Below are positions 1-6,446 of a stretch of DNA of 15,383 bases, piece by piece. The stretch covers positions 1 to 15,383 of the forward strand of contig JBEKZQ010000307.1 of assembly GCA_049509675.1 (NCBI GenBank), written 5' to 3'. Under the pieces are notes generated by a model. It searched no databases, was not told where the DNA came from, and worked only from the letters and a program-made list of their open reading frames with translations. This DNA is from JBEKZQ01 sp049509675 (GTDB lineage Bacteria > Planctomycetota > Planctomycetia > Pirellulales > Thermoguttaceae). The number at the start of each line of letters is the position of its first letter. Positions within the stretch are counted from its first letter, which is position 1. Both the position numbers and the translations under genes were made by a program.

Positions 1-1107
1 ATGGAGGCGAAATTGGTCGTAATCATCGGCAAGACCGCCAAACGTGCGGTCCCGTTGCAACTGCCCACCGTCATCGGCCGCAGCAGCGAGGCCGATCTGA
101 CCGTCGGTCATCCCGTGGTAAGCCGGCGGCATTGCGAGATCTTTGCACGCGGCGACATACTGATGGTTCGCGACCTGGGATCGCTCAACGGGACCACCGT
201 CGGCGGTCGGCGCGTCGAGCACGCGCCCCTGCCGCCCGACGGCGAGTTCATGATCGGCACATTGCGGTTCCGGGTGGAGTACTCGTACACGGGCGATCTG
301 AACAAGTTGCCGCCGATCAAGTATGCCGCGGGCGAGGACGAAGCGGAGCCGGTCGCGGAAACTGCGGAATTTCAGCCGCTGCCGCCTGCGAAGATGTCGG
401 CCCACAAGCCGGCGAAATCGCCGCCGCCGCAACGAGCTCCGGTCTTCGATTCGGGCGACAGTTCCGATAGCCACGAAGAACTTCCCGATTTTCTGAGGTG
501 GTCGCCGCAGGAGGAGGAGGAACAACGAGCGGTTGCCCGGCCGGCGGAACTGCCGACGCAGAGTACGCCGGAAGGGGAAGATCCGCGTTTCGTGGAGCGC
601 CGGCAGGGGTTGTCCCCGCCGTCGATGGAAGAACCGTTGCTTGATGAGTCGTTCTGGCCGGACATCGATGCATTTCTCGATCACGCGGCCTCCGAAGGGC
701 CCGCGTTTCACGAGGCGCCGATGGCCGCCGAACCATTGCCGGCCGCATCGATCGAGCCGGCGGCGGCCGAGGAGCCCGAAGTGGCTGAAGAGCTTTTGGC
801 CCCGGCGGCGGAAGCGGACTTGCCGCCTCCACTGACGCCGATTGCTTTGCTGCCGGAAACGGTCGACCTGCCGCCGAGTGTCACTGGCTCTGCCAGTGTG
901 CCGGCCGACGTCGTTGCGGAGCCGGTCAAGCGACTTCCGCCCAAACGGATTCCGAGCAAGGCGTTGCCGCCGCGCCGGCGTCCGCCGGTGGATCGTTCCG
1001 CCGCGTCAGACGATCCCGCGAAGCGGAAAGAACCGGGAGTACAGAACGAGCCAAGAGAGCCACCGCCGCAGAAGGATCTCGATGGTTTTTTGGGCGGCTT
1101 GGACTAG
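1..1107 (+). CDS. FHA-domain protein with long disordered Pro/Ala/Glu-rich tail
   Basis: The 368-residue protein has an N-terminal forkhead-associated domain (about residues 5-95), a phosphothreonine-binding module used in Ser/Thr-kinase signalling. The expected signature is visible: GRSSEADL (26-33), SRRH (41-44) and LGSLNGT (59-65), which give the phosphate-contacting Arg27, Ser41 and Asn63 of active FHA domains. From about residue 105 to the end the chain is low-complexity, rich in Pro, Ala and Glu, with no membrane segment or second domain. Three short acidic-Phe-Leu motifs punctuate the tail: ELPDFLRW (160-167), DIDAFLDH (221-228) and DLDGFLGGLD (359-368, the extreme C-terminus). The ATG is the first base of the window, so an upstream start and the ribosome-binding site cannot be judged. 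A repeat element begins two bases after the TAG stop. The FHA assignment is secure; the binding partner is unknown. Confidence 0.88.
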   Translation: MEAKLVVIIGKTAKRAVPLQLPTVIGRSSEADLTVGHPVVSRRHCEIFARGDILMVRDLGSLNGTTVGGRRVEHAPLPPDGEFMIGTLRFRVEYSYTGDLNKLPPIKYAAGEDEAEPVAETAEFQPLPPAKMSAHKPAKSPPPQRAPVFDSGDSSDSHEELPDFLRWSPQEEEEQRAVARPAELPTQSTPEGEDPRFVERRQGLSPPSMEEPLLDESFWPDIDAFLDHAASEGPAFHEAPMAAEPLPAASIEPAAAEEPEVAEELLAPAAEADLPPPLTPIALLPETVDLPPSVTGSASVPADVVAEPVKRLPPKRIPSKALPPRRRPPVDRSAASDDPAKRKEPGVQNEPREPPPQKDLDGFLGGLD

Positions 1108-1108
1108 C

Positions 1109-1240
1109 GGTCTGTCCAACTTGTGTTTACGGGTGCCACGGTTGGCTTGTCCAACCGTGTTTCCAGCACTGCCGGGCAAGCCGGGCACCGACCGGAGGTT
1201 GGTCGTGGCACCCAACCGGTAATGTCGAAATGGACAGACC
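1109..1240. mobile_element. MITE-like element with 10-bp terminal inverted repeats and 6-bp direct repeat
   Basis: The ends are perfect 10-base inverted repeats: GGTCTGTCCA at 1109-1118 and TGGACAGACC at 1231-1240. They are flanked directly by the 6-base direct repeat ACTAGC (1103-1108 and 1241-1246), which looks like a target-site duplication around a palindromic CTAG core. Inside is a second inverted pair, GGGTGCCAC (1131-1139) and GTGGCACCC (1205-1213), and within that a small hairpin CGGTTGG (1139-1145) / CCAACCG (1151-1157). There is no coding capacity. The inner unit recurs at 11144-11208 without the outer ends, so this may be a composite. The left copy of the direct repeat contains the TAG stop of the FHA gene. 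The rest of the gap (1247-1346) shows no clear structure. Confidence 0.6.
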
Positions 1241-1346
1241 ACTAGCGGCTCCGCATGGCCATCTTACTCAGGTCTTGCACCGTTTGGGACGAATCGGGAG
1301 AATACATTCGGTCCCTCGTTGGTAAAGGTCCAAACTGCTGCCCCGA

Positions 1347-3629
1347 ATGGTGATGCGACAACGCTCTTGTATCTTGGCCATTCTGGCGCTAGCCGGTTCG
1401 ATTTCGCGGGGGACCGCCGCGCCGGCGGCAATTGCGTCCCCCTCCGCCGGGCCCGAGTTTGCCGATGTCGTCGCGGTGACGGAAGACGCTCCATGGATCA
1501 TGGCCGTGGCCGCTCCCGTGGTCGCGAAACTGGGCCCCCTGGGCCGCTTTCCGTTGCTGATCGCCATCTCCAACCCCCCCGCGCACGAGGCCGATTGGTT
1601 GGTGACGGCTGCCAGAACCCGCCGGGCGGTCATGCTTGCCGCCGACGGGGAGCCCAAACTGGCCGCCTCCTGGGCAAGAGTGCCGGTCGAGGTGCTATCG
1701 CTTGGCTCAAATCCCAGCGACGCAAGCCTGTTGGTCGCCAAGCGGTTCTGGAAGCACTGCGAGCGGGTTGTTCTGGCTGTGGCGGACGATCCCGAGGCGC
1801 TCATTCTGGGCTCCGCCTTGGCTGCCAATTTGTCGGTGCCGCTGCTGATTCGTCAGCGGACCGATAGCCAGGCGGCCGTTGCTCAGGCGTTGGGCAAGCT
1901 GCACGCGGAACGGGTCCTGCTGGCCGTGACAGATCCCGAAATGGCGCCGCACTGGGCCGCCGGCCCGCGCTACGCCCTGGACGTGCTCGGGCCGCGCGAT
2001 CTCGAGCGCCGCCTGATTGAAGCGTGGGGGGCGAGAAATGTCCGCAATATCATCTTGGCACGCCTGCCCGACGAGCGCAGCGGCGTGGGCGCCACGGCCT
2101 GGCTGGCGCCCTATATGAGCCTGACCCGGCGAGCGCCGATCGTATTGTCGCATTCGGCCAGCGCGGCCGTGGCCGAGACCGACATCGCGGATCTTGTCGG
2201 CCGTGCCGGTTTGCAGCCGCGGACCGTGACCGTGCTGGCCGATTACGGCTCGCTGGGGCAGAACGTGGTGGACATCGAGGCCGAGGAGTCGCTGGTCAAC
2301 CAGGCCCCGGCCGGCGCAGCGGCGGCCACCAGCGCCGACCTGGCGCGGGCGCACGAGAAATACAAGGTCCGCACCGAGCCCTGCGTGCCCACCGATTTGG
2401 CGAACGTGGCCGCCGTCGGCGTGGGGCGGATCCCGCTGGAATCGCTCGCAGACGCCTCGGTGTTGTTCTGCCGCGGCCTGCTGCGGGAGCGGCGGCTGGC
2501 CACTCGGCCCGCGCGGTTGTTGATGGTGGCGAATTCGAGCATCGTTCGCCGGCCGTTGCCGCTGTGCGAAACGATCAGCCGGGTGACGGCCGAGGAATTC
2601 AAGAATCTGGGCATTGCGGTAGACGAATTCTACGGCAAGTTGGCCGATAGTCCGGAGGTCCTGGCCGCCGCCAGGAACGCCACGTGGATCATTTACGAAG
2701 GCCATGTCTCCTATCAGGACCTGTTCGACGTCCCGTCGCCCAGCCGGGCCTCTTCCGAGGGCTATTTCGAGGAGGAGTTAGAGAGTCTGGGTGAGAATTC
2801 CCGGCCGGCGGGAAAGGAGGCGGCGGGCCTTGCTGCGCCGCCGGCGGGTGGCGCCGGCGCGCCGCCGCGAACCGTGGTGGCCGAAGGCGGCAACCGCTTG
2901 CAGGGGCCGCTCGAGGGACTGCCCGTGGTGGTCCTGCAAAGTTGCGATTCCCTGGACGAGCCGGTGCTATGGCGGATCGACGAGTTGGGCGGCGTCGCGG
3001 TGATCGGCAGCGTCACGCCGATTCATAGCGGTTCGGGCAGTGCCCTGGTCCATGCCTTGGCCGATGCCGCGCTGTATCGCGGCGACACGCTGGGTGAAGC
3101 GCTCCGCGATGCGCAAAATTATCTGTTCTGCCTGGAAGACCTCAAGGTCCGCCTGGGCATGCACGAACAAGCCAAGACGCGGCGGGTGGCGTTAAGTTTC
3201 CGCCTCTGGGGCGATCCGGAAATTCAAGTCCTGCCCGGGCCGCGGCGGCAACCACAGCACGACCCGGTCGCGGCCCAATGGACCGCCCCCGGCGAATTGA
3301 CCGTGCAGGTGCCCGCCGAGCGGCTTCCCGAGGCGCGCAGCAGCAAGTACTATGCGCAGATGTTTCCGGACACGCAGGCGGCCTCGATGGTGAAGCAACG
3401 GGAGGGCGAGTCGTTGCGCCGGGTAACGCCCGTCTATTTCTTCCGCGTAAGCTTGCCATCGAATGCCGAGGGGGCGTCCGCCGCCGACTGGCAGCCGGCG
3501 GGGAGTGCGGCGAAGCGGACGGCCGTCCGCCTCGACGTGCGGGGGCGTTGTCTGTATGTCGTTCATTTCCCGGACACGGAGAAAGCAGGCGGAACGATCG
3601 TGCTCCGCCTGCGGAGGGCCGAGCCGTGA
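1347..3629 (+). CDS. Secreted C25/gingipain-like caspase-fold peptidase with CWB2-like N-terminal repeats
   Basis: The 760-residue protein has an N-terminal Sec-type signal (hydrophobic stretch about 8-20, likely cut near GTAA-PA at 22-26), so it is probably exported. Residues about 40-240 contain tandem Rossmann-like units such as DDPEALILGSALAANLSVP (147-165), resembling cell-wall-binding repeat 2. Residues about 345-630 resemble peptidase C25 (gingipain): AVGVGRIPLESLADA (356-370), a likely catalytic His in YEGHVS (His453), a likely catalytic Cys in LQSCDS (Cys533), then RGDTLGEALRDAQNYL (578-593) and LWGDPEIQV (620-628). A Gly/Ala/Pro-rich insert (about 481-515) separates His and Cys. A beta-rich C-terminal part follows. 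The stop overlaps the next gene's GTG by four bases, which implies coupled translation. No good Shine-Dalgarno precedes ATG 1347; ATG 1353 is an equal alternative. The fold assignment is by motif; activity is inferred. Confidence 0.68.
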   Translation: MVMRQRSCILAILALAGSISRGTAAPAAIASPSAGPEFADVVAVTEDAPWIMAVAAPVVAKLGPLGRFPLLIAISNPPAHEADWLVTAARTRRAVMLAADGEPKLAASWARVPVEVLSLGSNPSDASLLVAKRFWKHCERVVLAVADDPEALILGSALAANLSVPLLIRQRTDSQAAVAQALGKLHAERVLLAVTDPEMAPHWAAGPRYALDVLGPRDLERRLIEAWGARNVRNIILARLPDERSGVGATAWLAPYMSLTRRAPIVLSHSASAAVAETDIADLVGRAGLQPRTVTVLADYGSLGQNVVDIEAEESLVNQAPAGAAAATSADLARAHEKYKVRTEPCVPTDLANVAAVGVGRIPLESLADASVLFCRGLLRERRLATRPARLLMVANSSIVRRPLPLCETISRVTAEEFKNLGIAVDEFYGKLADSPEVLAAARNATWIIYEGHVSYQDLFDVPSPSRASSEGYFEEELESLGENSRPAGKEAAGLAAPPAGGAGAPPRTVVAEGGNRLQGPLEGLPVVVLQSCDSLDEPVLWRIDELGGVAVIGSVTPIHSGSGSALVHALADAALYRGDTLGEALRDAQNYLFCLEDLKVRLGMHEQAKTRRVALSFRLWGDPEIQVLPGPRRQPQHDPVAAQWTAPGELTVQVPAERLPEARSSKYYAQMFPDTQAASMVKQREGESLRRVTPVYFFRVSLPSNAEGASAADWQPAGSAAKRTAVRLDVRGRCLYVVHFPDTEKAGGTIVLRLRRAEP
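3613..3617 (+). promoter_or_regulatory. Shine-Dalgarno GGAGG for the coupled GTG start at 3626
   Basis: GGAGG ends eight bases before GTG 3626. It lies inside the last codons of the C25-like gene, and the GTGA overlap follows. This fixes the start of the transglutaminase/7TM gene and argues against any start further upstream in the same open frame. Confidence 0.75.
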
Positions 3630-5206
3630 GTCCCAGGCGTGCCACGGCCCCGGTAGTGATCGCCCTGGTGGTGATCGGCACGGCGTGTATCTCCATCCGC
3701 GCCAATTTGCGGCACCGCACGGAGCTGATGCCGGGCGACAGCCTCTGGCGGCTGACGTACTCGGTCAGCTTTCACGCCCGAAAGGCGGGCGCCAAGTTGC
3801 GGACCTCGTTGCCCCAGGACACGCGGCACTTGCACGTCTTTCAGCAGGAGGAGAAGACCCCGCAGGTGACTAGTGAACGGGTTCATCCGTCGCGAAGCGA
3901 CGCGGGCCACGACTTGGTCGTGACGACCCCTCATGCCGGGCAGTTCAATTTCACCTTGCAGTACGACATCCAGGAAAGCCCGCGCCCCAGTTGGCGCTCG
4001 CTGCGGCCGACCGCCAATATCACCGCCAAGGAACGGCAGGAGTATCTGCGCGCGGACAACCAGAAGGGGCTCCAGGTCAACGAGCCGGTGGTGCTCCAGA
4101 CGCTGGAGCGGCTTTCCGGCACGCAGGGCAGCAAGGCGGAACTGGTGGAGCGGCTGTTCGAGTACTGCGTGGCCGATATCGGACTGGGCGCAAAGGATGC
4201 TCCGCAGGACGCTGCCGGCGCGCTGGGCCGCGGAGTGGCCACTCCGCTGGGCCGCGCCCGGGCCATGATCGCCCTGTGCCGCGCCAGCAAGATCCCCGCC
4301 CGCCTGGTGACCGGATTCAAGATCGAACGCGAGCCCAACTTGCAGCCGCAGGTGTGGGTCGAGGCCCTGGTCAACGGCCAATGGGAGCCCTACGACCCGG
4401 AAAGCGGTTTCGGCCGCGACTTGCCCACCAATTTCCTCCCCATCCGCCGCGACAGTGCCGACGTCGTACACGCCAATACGGCCTCGGGCATCACCGAACT
4501 GGCAGCCAGGTTCTCCATCGTTCCCTACCCACTGTTGCCGAATTCGGGGGCCGTCGACCTGGCGCGGCGCAACCCACTGGATATCCTCAACCTGACGCGC
4601 TTGCCGGCGCAGATGCACGACGTGCTGACGCTGCTGCTCTTATTGCCTCTGGGCGCGCTGCTGACGGCGTTCGTCCGCACGATCGTTGGTATCCGCACCT
4701 TCGGCACGTTCACTCCCACGCTCTTGGCCTTGGCGTTCATCTTCAACGACCGGCAGACGGGAATTATCGTCTTTATCACCGTGATGATTGTCGGGCTGAG
4801 CAGCCGGAGCCTGCTGGATCGCCTGAGACTTCTGTTGGTTCCCCGACTGAGCATCATTCTTACCTTGGTCGTGTTATGTATGGTGTTCGCGGTTTCCGTG
4901 CTGGATTATTTCGAGAAAACGCCCGCCGCCCAGGCCGTCCTGTTGCCGATGGTCATCCTGACCATGACCGTGGAGCGTTTCTATATCACCAGCGAAGAGG
5001 ACAGCCTGCGGTTCGCGCTGCAACTGCTCGTGGCCACGATCGGCATGGCGTTCTGCATCTATTTGGTCTTGCAATTGAAGGAGGTAGGGCACAGAATCTT
5101 GGAGTACCCGGAGATTCACGTCTTCACGGTTGCCTTACTGGTCCTGATCGGCCGCTACACCGGCTATCGTTGGACGGAACTATGGCGGTTCCGAGACGTG
5201 AAGTGA
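3626..5206 (+). CDS. Inactive transglutaminase-like protein fused to seven transmembrane helices
   Basis: The protein has 526 residues when started at GTG 3626. One N-terminal membrane segment (about 9-23) anchors an extracytoplasmic region. A transglutaminase-like core spans about 165-275, and a C-terminal bundle of about seven helices lies at 333-352, 360-372, 377-393, 408-426, 434-449, 462-482 and 497-511. This matches the paired families 'inactive transglutaminase fused to 7TM' (PF14400/PF14402). The core keeps the scaffold (ALCRASKIPARLVTGF, 216-231; YDPESG, 256-261), but the position of the catalytic Cys is not Cys (TPLGRA, 206-211), and the usual His-x-Trp is QVW (Gln242). Only the Asp (257) remains, so transglutaminase chemistry is unlikely and a peptide-binding role is plausible. 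In many bacteria this family sits beside the RimK-related ligase encoded next here, and both are thought to act on peptides at the membrane. Confidence 0.85.
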   Translation: MSPRRATAPVVIALVVIGTACISIRANLRHRTELMPGDSLWRLTYSVSFHARKAGAKLRTSLPQDTRHLHVFQQEEKTPQVTSERVHPSRSDAGHDLVVTTPHAGQFNFTLQYDIQESPRPSWRSLRPTANITAKERQEYLRADNQKGLQVNEPVVLQTLERLSGTQGSKAELVERLFEYCVADIGLGAKDAPQDAAGALGRGVATPLGRARAMIALCRASKIPARLVTGFKIEREPNLQPQVWVEALVNGQWEPYDPESGFGRDLPTNFLPIRRDSADVVHANTASGITELAARFSIVPYPLLPNSGAVDLARRNPLDILNLTRLPAQMHDVLTLLLLLPLGALLTAFVRTIVGIRTFGTFTPTLLALAFIFNDRQTGIIVFITVMIVGLSSRSLLDRLRLLLVPRLSIILTLVVLCMVFAVSVLDYFEKTPAAQAVLLPMVILTMTVERFYITSEEDSLRFALQLLVATIGMAFCIYLVLQLKEVGHRILEYPEIHVFTVALLVLIGRYTGYRWTELWRFRDVK

Positions 5207-5257
5207 GCAAGAGCAACAATAACAATGAAGGTTACCGACGTTCAGCGAAGAAGTGCG

Positions 5258-5342
5258 GAGAGTTTTCAGTTTTCATTGTTCAGCGTTCAGCAGGACATTG
5301 GAACATTCGCACTGAAAACTGAAAACTGAACACTGAAAACTC
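5258..5342. repeat. AT-rich inverted repeat built from (T)GAAAACT / AGTTTTCA units
   Basis: The left arm (about 5258-5290) is made of AGTTTTCAG/TTTTCATTGTTCAG units. The right arm (5311-5342) is its imperfect reverse complement, made of ACTGAAAACTGAAAACTGAACACTGAAA-type units. The transcript could fold into a long hairpin ending two bases before the ATG at 5345. The composition is far more AT-rich than the flanking genes. It looks like a dispersed intergenic repeat, possibly also acting on the ligase mRNA. Confidence 0.7.
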
Positions 5343-5344
5343 CT

Positions 5345-6316
5345 ATGCGCCGCCCCTGGGCTTGGCCCTACGAACTGCGAAGACACGGCATCCTGGGCAT
5401 CAACCGCCGCAACGGCGAGTATGTGCTGCCGGGGAATCCGCGCGAGTACTATCCACGCGTGGACGACAAGCAGATTACCAAGCAGATCTGCCACGCCCGG
5501 CAGATACCCGTGCCCGACACGTACGCCCTGATTCAGCGGCATGGCGACATTCCCAAGTTCCTCGACCTGATCGGACGCCGGCCGGACTTCGTGATCAAGC
5601 CGGCGTCGGGGAGCGAAGGGCGGGGGATCGTGGTGATTGCCAGCCACGATCGTATTGAGTTCCGCACTTCCAGCGAGGAGCGGTTGCTCTTCGGCGATTT
5701 GACCTATCATTTGGCGGAGATCCTGGCCGGGCTGTACTCCTTGGGCGGACAGCCGGACATGGCCATCATCGAACAGCGCATTGTCCGCCATGCGGCCTTC
5801 GAGCGGATCGCCGTGGGGGGCACTCCCGACATCCGCGTGGTCTTGTACCACGGCATCCCGGTCATGGCGATGATCCGTTTGCCCACCCGCGCTTCGCGCG
5901 GCCGGGCCAACCTGCACCAGGGGGCCGTCGCGGCCGGCGTCCACCTGGTCACCGGCCGGACTTTCGGCGGCGTGTGCATGGATCGGGCCGTTTCCGTTCA
6001 CCCGGACACGGGGCAATCGATCTGCGGCCTGCAAATCCCCGGTTGGGATGCGGTGCTGACGGCGGCCATGAAGCTGGCCCAGTGCCTGGAGCTGGGTTAC
6101 CTGGGCATCGATTTCGTGCTGGACGCCCATGACGGTCCGGTGGTGCTGGAAGCCAACGCGCGGCCGGGACTGAATATCCAGGTGGCCAATCGTTGCGGCC
6201 TGTTGCCGCGGCTCCGGTGGATCGACGCGCAGTCGCCCGACATGCTTCTGCCACAACGGCGCGAGGAAGTCATCGAACGCCTGGCGGCCACCGGCTCAGG
6301 ATCGGCAAATCAATAA
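5345..6316 (+). CDS. RimK-related ATP-grasp ligase (alpha-L-glutamate ligase-like protein)
   Basis: The 323-residue length and motif order fit the 'alpha-L-glutamate ligase-related' family (TIGR02291 type), ATP-grasp enzymes that form amide bonds between an acyl phosphate and an amine. Visible elements are the family N-terminus HGILGINRRN (14-23), lysines in VDDKQITKQI (39-48), the nucleotide-binding lysine and Gly-rich loop in VIKPASGSEGRGI (83-95, Lys85), IIEQ (141-144), DIRVVL (162-167), NLHQG (189-193), and the metal-binding residues in GIDFVLD (254-260, Asp256) and LEANARPGLN (268-277, Glu269 and Asn271). All expected catalytic positions look intact, in contrast to the dead transglutaminase upstream. 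No Shine-Dalgarno is visible because the hairpin repeat runs up to the ATG, so translation may depend on upstream reading or a leaderless-like mode. The natural substrate is unknown. Confidence 0.88.
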   Translation: MRRPWAWPYELRRHGILGINRRNGEYVLPGNPREYYPRVDDKQITKQICHARQIPVPDTYALIQRHGDIPKFLDLIGRRPDFVIKPASGSEGRGIVVIASHDRIEFRTSSEERLLFGDLTYHLAEILAGLYSLGGQPDMAIIEQRIVRHAAFERIAVGGTPDIRVVLYHGIPVMAMIRLPTRASRGRANLHQGAVAAGVHLVTGRTFGGVCMDRAVSVHPDTGQSICGLQIPGWDAVLTAAMKLAQCLELGYLGIDFVLDAHDGPVVLEANARPGLNIQVANRCGLLPRLRWIDAQSPDMLLPQRREEVIERLAATGSGSANQ

Positions 6317-6330
6317 GTGTCGCAACAATC

Positions 6331-6389
6331 GTACTCATCTCGCTCCGCGAGATGGAATTCATCACGCGGAGTGTGATGACTACTTTCGA
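6331..6389. repeat. REP-like double-hairpin element (copy 1)
   Basis: Two adjacent hairpins are visible: CATCTCGCTCCGCGAGATG (6336-6354) and CATCACGCGGAGTGTGATG (6360-6378). The element starts GTACTCATCTCGCT and ends TACTTTCGA. The same start and end occur at 8995-9054, which marks a dispersed family. It lies between the ATP-grasp and MFS genes and may end or attenuate transcription, although no T-run follows. Confidence 0.65.
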
Positions 6390-6435
6390 GAACAGGACCG
6401 TTATTGTTTTGCCGATCCTAATTTAAGGAAATCGT

Positions 6436-6439
6436 GAGG
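6436..6439 (+). promoter_or_regulatory. Shine-Dalgarno GAGG deciding the TTG start at 6447
   Basis: GAGG lies seven bases before TTG 6447. The other in-frame TTG (6441) is only one base away from it and would have to rely on AAGGA at 6425-6429, eleven bases upstream. No ATG occurs near the start of the open frame. Confidence 0.5.
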
Positions 6440-6446
6440 CTTGAGA

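Noticed and set aside
1707..2705. Long antisense frame of 332 residues opposite the C25-like gene
   Set aside because: Shadow of a GC-rich gene; composition is Gly/Arg/His/Gln-rich with no recognisable motif. The sense frame has clear family motifs.
3278..3625. Upstream extension of the transglutaminase/7TM frame into the C25-like gene
   Set aside because: Would overlap by 350 bases and encode an Arg/Gly-rich non-protein-like stretch; GTG 3626 has an ideal Shine-Dalgarno and is followed by a membrane segment.
5225..5329. 34-residue ORF between the transglutaminase and ligase genes
   Set aside because: Most of it is translation of the inverted repeat, with no Shine-Dalgarno and no protein-like pattern.
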